Below are positions 43,368 through 51,960 of a stretch of 64,000 nt of DNA, piece after piece (the stretch's first letter is position 1; each line of letters opens with the position of its first letter). Position numbers and translations under genes: made by a program. The stretch comes from an uncultured Cytophagales bacterium (GTDB taxonomy: Bacteria; Bacteroidota; Bacteroidia; Cytophagales; Cyclobacteriaceae). The stretch spans positions 186,001-250,000 of the forward strand of contig CAJXNP010000003.1 in the NCBI GenBank assembly GCA_913057175.1. Reading direction: 5' to 3'. The notes under the pieces are model-generated. The model saw only the letters and a list, made by a program, of their open reading frames with translations, was not told the origin of the DNA and searched no databases.

Positions 43368-44366
43368 TTAGTCTAAATGCTTGTAGCACAATTTAATTGT
43401 TTCCAGGGAGGATTCCGGCAGACATAGATCCGGAGTCACCTTATTTTCGATACATTTATAAAAATAATCTATCTCACGATAGAACCCGTCCACATTTTCC
43501 TGAACCGGAATATTTATAATATCCCCATCCGTTGCTACCTGGATAATTTCCGGTTTTAGGGTAGAATAAAAAATGCTTGCATGATCAAAATTTGCCATAT
43601 ATCCGGCCTGGAATGGAAACGAAGTATGAAATGTGTTTCCACCCTCCACTTTCACCTTCAATCCGGATTTTTGGTACTCCCAGAATGCACTTATGTAATC
43701 ATGGTTGCTTAGTTTACCGGGAAGTGTGGTGCTTTGAATTTTATCGGGAATCCCCAGTGCATACTGAGCAAAATCGATGTCATGTATTAAAAAGTCAAAT
43801 AGTGCCCCACCGGAAGATCCAAAAGCTTTCTGCTTATCCTTCCATTGTCCCCATCCGGGTAAACCGGAAAATCTTGATAAGGAAAGAAACCTGAGCGAAC
43901 CATATGACTTCTCATCAATCCATTTTTTAAGCTTCTGATAGGGCGACATAAACCGAACCACATGTCCGACCATTAAAATGCGCTTTTTCTTTTTGGCCAA
44001 TTCAATCAATTCCTGCCCCTCATCTAACTCAAGTGTCATGGGTTTTTCAAGAAAAACATGCAGACCATTTGACAAACATTTTTTTGATAGTTCGTAATGA
44101 AGGTCGGTATGAACGCAAATATGTACGGTATCCAGCTTTTCCGACGCAAGGCAATCATCTATAGTGGAATATTTTCGGGTCTGGGAAATGGCTTTCAGAT
44201 CAATATCCTCGATGTCAAAATTTCCGGTTTTTGAAGTTAGCTTGGCTTCAATTTTATCAGGGTTTTTAGTAACAATTGCAACGAGATTAAGATTTTGATT
44301 TTTGAGGATATTGGCCACATGGGTCATACCCATGAATCCAAAACCAATTACGGCTACGTTTTTCAT
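43368..44366 (-). CDS. Gfo/Idh/MocA-family NAD(P)-dependent oxidoreductase
   Basis: 332 residues. The Rossmann glycine motif GFGFMG is at residues 8-13, and EKPMTL (107-112) holds the conserved Lys-Pro of this family. DFLIHDIDFAQYALG supplies the second-domain His/Asp region. It would oxidise or reduce a hydroxyl of a sugar, inositol or sugar acid. Next to a DegT aminotransferase, so a keto intermediate that is then transaminated (or the reverse) is a natural reading. NAD versus NADP and substrate cannot be told. Confidence 0.92.
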   Translation of the reverse strand: MKNVAVIGFGFMGMTHVANILKNQNLNLVAIVTKNPDKIEAKLTSKTGNFDIEDIDLKAISQTRKYSTIDDCLASEKLDTVHICVHTDLHYELSKKCLSNGLHVFLEKPMTLELDEGQELIELAKKKKRILMVGHVVRFMSPYQKLKKWIDEKSYGSLRFLSLSRFSGLPGWGQWKDKQKAFGSSGGALFDFLIHDIDFAQYALGIPDKIQSTTLPGKLSNHDYISAFWEYQKSGLKVKVEGGNTFHTSFPFQAGYMANFDHASIFYSTLKPEIIQVATDGDIINIPVQENVDGFYREIDYFYKCIENKVTPDLCLPESSLETIKLCYKHLD

Positions 44367-44440
44367 TTGATTGTTTTAAATCATTAAAATGAATTCAATT
44401 AAAATACTGAAATATTAAGGTAATCGGGCTATCCATATTA

Positions 44441-45724
44441 TCAGAATTCAAAACGCTTTTGCATACCGGGAGATTCACCATGGATGCTAATCGCTACAAC
44501 AGCCAGCACAGCTAAAATCAATAACAAGACCAGAAAATTCCTTCCCCACTTGTTAGCGTTTATTTCCCTTGTATCAAACACCGGTTTCAACTTTGAGATG
44601 AACATCAAAATAATTGCATAATTCACCAGGTACAGGTATTGTTCAATGCGGTAGATACTCACAATTGCGCCAGTTATTAACAGACTGAATATTGCATACA
44701 GTGCAAAGTGTGTAAATAAGAAAGTTTTTACCTCGTTCGCGGTGTATTGAATCAGGTTTTGCTTGTTGAAATGATATTTTACCAGAATGAAAATTGTGTG
44801 GCATATAACCAGAAATAGAGCAAGCAGCAATACAGCCCAAGCCCATGTTTCCGTATTCCCGTCAATTAATTCCGAATAATTCTTTTGAAGCTTTTCAATA
44901 CGGAAGGTTTGCTGCCACACAACAAATGGAATTAACAGAACCACCAATAGCATTGGGATCAGATTAGAAGATTTTTTCTGGCTGGCTTCCGCCGAATCCC
45001 ATGATGAAGTGAACACGCCATAGGCCATTCCAGCGCCACCAAAAAAACCAAGCGAATATTCCATGACATTCCAAAAATTGAATGGGATTTCAGAAACATT
45101 CCCTAACACCTGTAAAAAGTTCCCGAAGGCAAATCCGAAACCCCCACCGAGACCGGCAAATGTTGCTACTCTCAGTGCAGAATAATGCTTATGGTGAATC
45201 GTAAACCATGTGAGGAAAATGGCAACTCCCAGGCACAATGCCCAAACTTCAGACCGTGGAGGTGTCATCAACCATTCCCATTCAATAATCAGGAAGAAAT
45301 AAGTCACTATTCCACTCACCACCATGCCTGTGATCAAATTCACCCATTTGATTCTTTGATCCTTTGAATCGGTCAATGTGAGGCCAAAAAGTCCGCCACC
45401 AATGAATCCATACAATCCTCCAATCACAAATAGCATCAATAGCCCATAATAGACATTGACAAAATCAGTTCCCCTGCCGTACCCAACAACCAGGCCATAA
45501 CTCATGATCCCTCCGAGACCCCATCCGATTGCTGCAGCCAGCGTAGCCTTAAACAGCTTGCTATACCAGTCTGCCCTGCCTGATATTAATATGACACTTA
45601 TTGCACCAACCGCACCTGCCCATGCTGCGCCTTGCTCATGACCAAATTGGCCCCTAATGGCCCAGGTCGTGCCAAGGGTCATCCCGGCAATGATCATATT
45701 AAAAAGTAGTTGCTTATTTTTCAT
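44441..45724 (-). CDS. Polytopic membrane protein of unknown function
   Basis: 427 residues with about 11-12 hydrophobic helices, Gly-rich in the first half (GGIMSYGLVVGYGRGTDF, GGLYGFIGGGLFGL, GLGGGFGFAFG). The first residues include a conserved-looking TTWAIRGQFGHEQGAAWAGA segment. No transporter family signature that I recognise. It lies between propeller-toroid gene 5 (19-bp gap) and the Gfo/Idh gene, so it could carry the product of the periplasmic enzymes to the cytoplasmic oxidoreductase/aminotransferase/aldolase set. That transport role is a guess from position. Confidence 0.6.
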   Translation of the reverse strand: MKNKQLLFNMIIAGMTLGTTWAIRGQFGHEQGAAWAGAVGAISVILISGRADWYSKLFKATLAAAIGWGLGGIMSYGLVVGYGRGTDFVNVYYGLLMLFVIGGLYGFIGGGLFGLTLTDSKDQRIKWVNLITGMVVSGIVTYFFLIIEWEWLMTPPRSEVWALCLGVAIFLTWFTIHHKHYSALRVATFAGLGGGFGFAFGNFLQVLGNVSEIPFNFWNVMEYSLGFFGGAGMAYGVFTSSWDSAEASQKKSSNLIPMLLVVLLIPFVVWQQTFRIEKLQKNYSELIDGNTETWAWAVLLLALFLVICHTIFILVKYHFNKQNLIQYTANEVKTFLFTHFALYAIFSLLITGAIVSIYRIEQYLYLVNYAIILMFISKLKPVFDTREINANKWGRNFLVLLLILAVLAVVAISIHGESPGMQKRFEF

Positions 45725-45743
45725 CCATTTTAAGTTTATGAAA

Positions 45744-48005
45744 TTACTTAATCAATCCCTGGTAACGGCCCATCCAGTAAGGTAGCAGCCAATAAACCGG
45801 CTCACGCTCCTGTGCCGGATTGCCGGCTACGGCGAAATATGGGTTTCGGTCCCAGCGCATGGTTCGATACTCACTTGGTGGTCTCAGCTCATTTACCTGA
45901 ACATCTTCCAGGCTAGGCTCACGCACCAGGTGAAGGTCTTCTCGCCGTCCATTGTCAATTGTCCAATCAACGAGGTCTAATGGTGCATCCTGTAAAAAGA
46001 AAATGGAGGTTTCAAGTTCATCGGTTCCTTCCGTCAACAAATTGTATGTGAAATTTAAAAGCGGGCTTTTGGTTTCTCTGAATTTATGAAACCATTGATC
46101 AAAGTGTGACTGGTATTCAGCTTTTAATGCTTCATCTTTTTCAAGATTTATAAGCGCCGGATAGATGTATAATGCCAGGTAAATATCGAAGTATGTCTCC
46201 CATGCCGGATTGGTGGTGTAAAGTGTCTTTGCATTATCCAGATAGCCCTCATCATGAATCAATCTCAGGTACTCATCCTGGTATATTTCTTTACCGGTAA
46301 TTTCATGGGCAAACTTTAAAAATGATAAGATCTCCAAAGAATTCAATGGTTTTTCAGGCGACCATTCCGGATCCTGATTCAGGCTTTGCGGCGACCAGAC
46401 TCCCCATTTGGTGGGTTTGCCATCCACCCCGATCAGGTAAAAATCATTCCTCACCAGGTGATCCATTATTTTTTCTACATGGTCGGCAACTCTTTGCTTT
46501 TCTGCATCATCGGCAACCAGGTAATAATACCAGTAATACCCAAAGAAATGTCCATCCAACTCGTCGCTGCTGGTATCGCCTTTCCACATCCATTTACCAT
46601 CCTCTGATAAATGCCACCTTACCTCCACCGGCTTTTGCCTAGGATTATTTACTAATTCATCCGCCAATTCCTGTGGGGTGTACGTTCTGTTCATATCGTG
46701 CGTCCTCTCCCAATCTGCAGGAACAATTGTTCGGGCAAAGAATCCATCCATCCCCGTTACTTCCCTCAAATAGTGCAAAAAATCAAACGCTTTTTTTGCC
46801 CGTACCTTCGCTTCTTCGCCACCCGTAACGGCATACCGGAATGATTCCATGGCGAGATACATTGCTGTATATTCACCATCATTATCATCATCGTCCGGAA
46901 CGATTGTTGAAGTATCTCCAGGAACTTCCAGTAAAAATCTCCCTACTATCCAGGGCTCACGAACATGGCGGGTGATCAATTGGGTGTAAAAGTAGTCAGC
47001 CTTTTGGGCTAAAGTCATTTCCTTCCTTTTTATCACACTTACACCACCCGCAGTTGCTATCCAACCATTCCCGCCTTTATCAAAAGTAATATCTCTCACT
47101 TCATCAGACATCAACCAGCGTTTGCTCAAACGAACAGAATATTCAGCTTCACCTGGAGTAAATCGGGAAATGCCATAATTGGTACCCACCCACATTCTTC
47201 CATCAGGTGCCTTTTTCACTACATTTACCTCCGAGTTTGTGATCCCATTTTCGGGTTTCTTTTCATCAATAACCTGATCATTTTTTCTGATGGTTACGCC
47301 ACCCACAACACCAACCCAAAGATTTCCCCTATTATCATAATCTAAACCTCTGACATAAGCGCTGATCAAATCCTCGTTTTTGTGGAACACAGTAGATTGA
47401 TCATCATTTGCATGACAAAGTCCGACATCGGTTCCGATCCAAAGTCCACCCTGACCATCAGAAATGGCTGCGCGCATGCTCCTGGCTTTTGTATAATCCT
47501 TTTTTATCCAATTACTTCCCTGATAAAACCAGATACCTTTTGGACCTAAGGCATATACTCCTTCCTCGGCTGTAACGACTTTGGCAACCGGACCTTCCGG
47601 TCCATCCATTTTTTCTACTTCTCCATTGATATCACTGTAAATTCCATCCCATGATGCAATCCAGATATTACCTTTATCATCAGAATCCACATCATAACCT
47701 GGTCCCTGCGCTTCACCCGAGATCATCGGTGACCAATTATTGCCGGAAGGCTTCTTTGAATAGATCCCGTTTTTTGTAGCAATCCATACATTGTTTTTGT
47801 CGTCGACATGGATGGCTCTCACATCATTGGTTGAGGCATTTTCCTTGTCAATGATATAACCTTCATGGTATTCCTGGGTAAAAGGTTCATCCTCGTGAAC
47901 GGCAGACAATGTTTTCGTTTGTTGCTGATTTTTTTCATTGCACGAAAATGATGAAATCAAAAAAATACCAAAAACCAGGAGTAAACGGGAATTGAAAATT
48001 TTCAT
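45744..48005 (-). CDS. Propeller-toroid lipoprotein 5
   Basis: 753 residues; lipobox SSFSC with Cys22. This copy has the clearest propeller (~45-350): NNVWIATKNGIYS, GNIWIASWDGIYS, GGLWIGTDVGLCH, GNLWVGVVGGVTI, GRMWVGTNYGISRF and GNGWIATAGGVSVI, all of Reg_prop type as in the sensor parts of hybrid two-component systems. The toroid part has DDNDGEYTAMYLA, GFFARTIVPADW, WMWKGDTSSDELDGH, KPTKWGVWSPQSL, NGRREDLHLV and YWLLPYWMGRY. NSHR is NGRR here. It starts 3 bp after the stop of the upstream GH92 gene, tying this family to alpha-mannosidases a second time. Confidence 0.75.
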   Translation of the reverse strand: MKIFNSRLLLVFGIFLISSFSCNEKNQQQTKTLSAVHEDEPFTQEYHEGYIIDKENASTNDVRAIHVDDKNNVWIATKNGIYSKKPSGNNWSPMISGEAQGPGYDVDSDDKGNIWIASWDGIYSDINGEVEKMDGPEGPVAKVVTAEEGVYALGPKGIWFYQGSNWIKKDYTKARSMRAAISDGQGGLWIGTDVGLCHANDDQSTVFHKNEDLISAYVRGLDYDNRGNLWVGVVGGVTIRKNDQVIDEKKPENGITNSEVNVVKKAPDGRMWVGTNYGISRFTPGEAEYSVRLSKRWLMSDEVRDITFDKGGNGWIATAGGVSVIKRKEMTLAQKADYFYTQLITRHVREPWIVGRFLLEVPGDTSTIVPDDDDNDGEYTAMYLAMESFRYAVTGGEEAKVRAKKAFDFLHYLREVTGMDGFFARTIVPADWERTHDMNRTYTPQELADELVNNPRQKPVEVRWHLSEDGKWMWKGDTSSDELDGHFFGYYWYYYLVADDAEKQRVADHVEKIMDHLVRNDFYLIGVDGKPTKWGVWSPQSLNQDPEWSPEKPLNSLEILSFLKFAHEITGKEIYQDEYLRLIHDEGYLDNAKTLYTTNPAWETYFDIYLALYIYPALINLEKDEALKAEYQSHFDQWFHKFRETKSPLLNFTYNLLTEGTDELETSIFFLQDAPLDLVDWTIDNGRREDLHLVREPSLEDVQVNELRPPSEYRTMRWDRNPYFAVAGNPAQEREPVYWLLPYWMGRYQGLIK

Positions 48006-48008
48006 AAT

Positions 48009-50321
48009 CTATTTTGTTATAAAATCAATCGGGGTATCAGTCATCTCAAATTCGAGGACACCTCCTTTTATAATATCCTCATGTTTGATAAATGGACTAT
48101 TCAAAAGTTGATTATTCAGGCGGACCTCCTTGATGTAAATATTCTTTTCAGACACATTATTCGCTATTATTTTAAATGTCTTGTTCATTGGAAGTGAAAG
48201 AGTTACTTCTTCAAATTGGGGGCTGCCAAATTCGTATTGACCTGAAACCGGATTTACCGGATAAAATCCCAAACAACTCCATACATACCATGCTGAGATC
48301 TGTCCACAATCCTCATTACCACACAGTCCGGCAGGAGTAGTGTCATACAATTCATCCAGGATCTTATCTACCCAATACTGTCCCTTGTATTGGTTATCAG
48401 TATAATTATATAAATAGGCTACATGGTGACTTGGTTCATTGCCATGTGCATACTGGCCGATCATTCCTGTAACATCCTCAGTATCCTCACCCAGCAATTT
48501 TGATGATTGATTAAAAAGGCTATCCAGCATCATCTCAAAATCTGACGAACCTCCCATTTGTTCAATCATCCCATCTATGTCGTGTGGAACAAAAAAAGAA
48601 TAATGCCAGGAATTGCCCTCCACAAAATGCGGGTTTCCATATTCGGCAAAAGTAGGTTGGAAACCTTCCAGCCATGTGCCATCACTATTCTTTCCCCTCA
48701 TCAATTTGAAGTTCTTATCAAAGACATTTTTGTAATTCCCGGCTGAATTCATATAGAAATTGTAGCCATCCTGATCGTTCAAATATTTAGCAACCTGCGC
48801 GATACACCAGTCATCATAAGCGAATTCGATGGTCTTTGATACGGTACCATTTTGCCCCTTGTCTGTCGGAACAAATCCAAATTCCCGGTATAATCCAAGT
48901 CCTTTACGATCATACATGGAGGAAGATTTCATTGCATTGTATGCAAGTCGTCGGTCAAAATATCCAATATCTTTAAAAATGGCGTCAGCGATTACCGGCG
49001 CAGCATGGTATCCTATCATTGACCCTCCCTCATTACCTGCGATTTCCCAGTAAGGCAACACACCCGTGTGTTCATATTTTGCCAGAAGGGAATGAACGAT
49101 ATCCCCGTAAACATCCGGTTGCAAAACCGTTAGCAGTGGTTTTAACCCACGAAATGTGTCCCACAATGAAAAGATGGTATACTGGGTGTGATCCGCCCTA
49201 ACCGGCCGACCGTTGAATCCTTTGTACATTCCATCCACATCAGAAAAGCGATGTGGCGTCAGGTAACTTCTGTAAAGGGAAGTATAAAATAGTTTTGTCT
49301 GCTTTAGGTTGGACGATTTTACCTCCACTTTCCCCAGCTCCTCATTCCATTTTTCCCGTGTAGAGACATGCGCAGCGTCAAAATCCCACTGAAATTTATC
49401 ACTTGTTTGCAGGTTCTTCATAGCACCTTCGATGCTTGCAGAAGAGATCGCCGTTTTCACAATTAGATTTTCACCGGATTCCGGATTAAAGGAAAAAACG
49501 CCTTTCACCTTTTGGCCTTCTGCTGTTAAAGCTGATACATTTTCGTATACAAAAAATTGCTTATCGCTAAACGGCTTGGAAAATGCCATGGCAAAATAGA
49601 CCTTCTGATCTTTTGCCCAGCCAGTTGAAAACCTGTAACCTGTAATTAACTGATCATTGACAATATTAATTGCAGTTTCCGTCGGCTTGTCTCTGTTGAT
49701 ATGAAATCCCAGGTCGAGAATCAGGTGTTGAATTTTGTCTTTATTCAAATAGGTATAGCGATGCCACCCTGCAAATTCCGTGACGGTAAATTCTGCTTTG
49801 ATATTATCATCATCCAGTAAGACGCTATAATGTCCGGGACTTGCCTGTTCGTTTTTATGTGAAAAGCGGGACCGGTATTTTACGAGGAAATTGCCTTTTA
49901 ATGACTCTCTTGGTATATGATGGTCTTGACTCCATTGATCCAAAAAATCGTTCCCCTGCTCAAAATACACTTCTTTAATTTCCTTTTGAGTAGGCATAAC
50001 CGAAATATCGGCAAGATCACCTACCCCGGTGCCACTTAAGTGGGTATGACTAAATCCTGCAATCATGCTGTCGGGATAGTGATAACCAGAACAATAAGCC
50101 CAGCCTTCACCACCATTATCGGGGCTCAGCTGGATCATGCCAAATGGATAGGCAGCGCCGGGGTAAACATTTCCATGCCCCGCTCCGATTTCACCGCCTG
50201 TTCCGATAAATGGATCCACAAATTTCGAGTAATCTTCATGTTCTGGCTCGCCTACATCATTACAAGAACATGACAGGGAAGACATGGCGATGAGAACGCA
50301 CAGCTTAAAAAATATTTTCAT
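48009..50321 (-). CDS. GH92 alpha-mannosidase lipoprotein (canonical HGNE)
   Basis: 770 residues; signal with lipid Cys at 18 or 20 (SLSCSC). GH92 signatures: KFVDPFIGTGG, GHGNVYPGAAYPFGMIQLSPDN, GFSHTHLSGTG, DTFRGLKPLLTVLQP, VEGNSWHY (Glu568, probable general acid), HGNEPSHHVAYLYNY (Glu629) and GNEDCGQISAWYVWS. All expected residues are present, in contrast to Gln643 of the GH92 at 10309-12714. Expected to cleave terminal alpha-mannose with inversion and Ca2+. Between the GH28-like gene (19-bp gap) and propeller-toroid gene 5 (3-bp gap). Confidence 0.97.
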   Translation of the reverse strand: MKIFFKLCVLIAMSSLSCSCNDVGEPEHEDYSKFVDPFIGTGGEIGAGHGNVYPGAAYPFGMIQLSPDNGGEGWAYCSGYHYPDSMIAGFSHTHLSGTGVGDLADISVMPTQKEIKEVYFEQGNDFLDQWSQDHHIPRESLKGNFLVKYRSRFSHKNEQASPGHYSVLLDDDNIKAEFTVTEFAGWHRYTYLNKDKIQHLILDLGFHINRDKPTETAINIVNDQLITGYRFSTGWAKDQKVYFAMAFSKPFSDKQFFVYENVSALTAEGQKVKGVFSFNPESGENLIVKTAISSASIEGAMKNLQTSDKFQWDFDAAHVSTREKWNEELGKVEVKSSNLKQTKLFYTSLYRSYLTPHRFSDVDGMYKGFNGRPVRADHTQYTIFSLWDTFRGLKPLLTVLQPDVYGDIVHSLLAKYEHTGVLPYWEIAGNEGGSMIGYHAAPVIADAIFKDIGYFDRRLAYNAMKSSSMYDRKGLGLYREFGFVPTDKGQNGTVSKTIEFAYDDWCIAQVAKYLNDQDGYNFYMNSAGNYKNVFDKNFKLMRGKNSDGTWLEGFQPTFAEYGNPHFVEGNSWHYSFFVPHDIDGMIEQMGGSSDFEMMLDSLFNQSSKLLGEDTEDVTGMIGQYAHGNEPSHHVAYLYNYTDNQYKGQYWVDKILDELYDTTPAGLCGNEDCGQISAWYVWSCLGFYPVNPVSGQYEFGSPQFEEVTLSLPMNKTFKIIANNVSEKNIYIKEVRLNNQLLNSPFIKHEDIIKGGVLEFEMTDTPIDFITK

Positions 50322-50340
50322 TCCTATTTTACTTTCCTAA

Positions 50341-51954
50341 CTATTCAAAAATATTAGACGTCAATATCTCGTCCCGGGAAACTTCGTCTGATGCAATCCA
50401 AATCTCTCCAAACTGCTTTTTGTTGACATCAGACAACCTGATGGTTGAGCTTTGACTCCCTTGTATTTCTATTGCAGCTTTAGATTTTGTGTAGGATACA
50501 GGGTTTGCCAAAAAAATATCGGAGACATTATTGGCTTTCATATAAGATGTGTTTTGGTTGATATCGGCTTTCAGATCCCTGAATTGTCCGTGTTTTACAT
50601 CCTCCAGGAAAAATGGTGAACGACGATCATCGGCGGCCAGGTAAAATTCAACATTCGAAAAGCGAACATTTTCTGCATGCCGGATAAACATGCCATATGC
50701 GGGCAACTTGCCAAACATGGTTGCTTCGGGATAGCTCTTTTCTTTTTCATCCACACTTTTATCCGCATCAGCAGGTGTTCCTCCTCCCGAATAAAAGATC
50801 CTGACATTTTCCATGGATATATTTTTAACAGGATATCCCGGAATCCCGCTTATACTTGAACCGTAATCTCCTGCATTGTAGGCTGTCACATTGGAAATAT
50901 GGACATTTTCAATGCTTCCAACACCAGGTTTGGGTAATGCTTTGTCGTAGCCCCTAGCACGGTTTCCCAGCCGTATGAAAATTGGCACAATCGGGCCATC
51001 CATAACTATATTGGAGATATTTACACCATTTAGCTCTGCCCCGTCTACAACTTCAAGGGAAATACCACTGATGCCATCCGGTTTTCCATAGATCACCTCC
51101 CGATCCCTGGAAGGTCTGATGACACAATTAGATATGGTAATGTTTTTAAAGCCGGCATTTGATTCTGTCCCGCACTTTATCGCATTGCAATGACTGCTCA
51201 GTATGCAATTCGTAATGGTAATATTCTCATTTGGCTGGGCATGGGTGCTTTTAAGGGTAATGCCATCATCATCCGTATCGCCCCGACAGTCAGATATGAT
51301 GACATCTTTGCAACCATCGATATCCATCATATCATTATTTTTGTTGCTATGATTATATACTTCTATGTTGTGGATATAGAGTTTTTCGCATGCCAGGTAA
51401 TGCTGCATCCAAAGGGCAGAATTTTGTAGCCTGATCCCTTCTATCTTAATATTTTTGCATTTTATCATCCAAATGACATAGGGTCTCACACTGTAAGAGC
51501 TTATGTTTTTATCTTTTGGCTCTTCAAATGCAGACCCCTGCCCATCAATCGTTCCTTCCCCCTTAATTGAAATGTTCTCTACATTCTCTGCGTATATCAA
51601 CGCTCTCTTTATCACATCTTTTCTGAAAAATGAATAATCGGGTAAATTCTCCGGATAATGGATCAGGTCGGTACTCCCCAATAATACAGCTCCTTTCTCC
51701 AGCCTGATGGACACATTGCTCTTTAAATAAAGCGTTCCGGTAAGATACTTTCCAGCAGGAAAAACTACTATTCCACCGCCTTCGGTCGCATCATCAATAG
51801 CGCGTTGGATAATTTCTGTGTTCAGCTTAACACCATCTGCCGTAGCGCCATAGTCAAGCACATTATATTCCTTTGCACTTACTACGAATGATACCATGGT
51901 AAAGAAAAGAACAAGTACTGCTTTATTAAATAGATAGTTATTGATATACATCAT
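50341..51954 (-). CDS. GH28-like right-handed beta-helix protein
   Basis: 537 residues with a signal peptide (VLVLFFTMVSFVVSA). Begins with the pectate-lyase superfamily opening YNVLDYGATADG, then FPAGKYLTGTLYLKSNVSIRLE, GEGTIDGQG and many parallel-helix rungs (NITITNCIL, NITISNCVI). The polygalacturonase-type Asp cluster is partly kept: NNDMMDIDGCKD and GDTDDDGITLKS. The GHG motif is replaced by SHCNAIKCG and no RIK motif is seen, so it is unlikely to be an ordinary polygalacturonase. It may act on another alpha-linked sugar or uronic/keto acid. Downstream of the sialidase-like gene by 6 bp. Confidence 0.85.
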   Translation of the reverse strand: MMYINNYLFNKAVLVLFFTMVSFVVSAKEYNVLDYGATADGVKLNTEIIQRAIDDATEGGGIVVFPAGKYLTGTLYLKSNVSIRLEKGAVLLGSTDLIHYPENLPDYSFFRKDVIKRALIYAENVENISIKGEGTIDGQGSAFEEPKDKNISSYSVRPYVIWMIKCKNIKIEGIRLQNSALWMQHYLACEKLYIHNIEVYNHSNKNNDMMDIDGCKDVIISDCRGDTDDDGITLKSTHAQPNENITITNCILSSHCNAIKCGTESNAGFKNITISNCVIRPSRDREVIYGKPDGISGISLEVVDGAELNGVNISNIVMDGPIVPIFIRLGNRARGYDKALPKPGVGSIENVHISNVTAYNAGDYGSSISGIPGYPVKNISMENVRIFYSGGGTPADADKSVDEKEKSYPEATMFGKLPAYGMFIRHAENVRFSNVEFYLAADDRRSPFFLEDVKHGQFRDLKADINQNTSYMKANNVSDIFLANPVSYTKSKAAIEIQGSQSSTIRLSDVNKKQFGEIWIASDEVSRDEILTSNIFE

Positions 51955-51960
51955 GTAGAA

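Noticed and set aside
45744-48005. Propeller proteins as hybrid two-component sensors
   Set aside because: The Reg_prop blades match, but there is no transmembrane helix after the propeller, no histidine kinase and no response-regulator or DNA-binding part; the C-terminal half is a helical domain.
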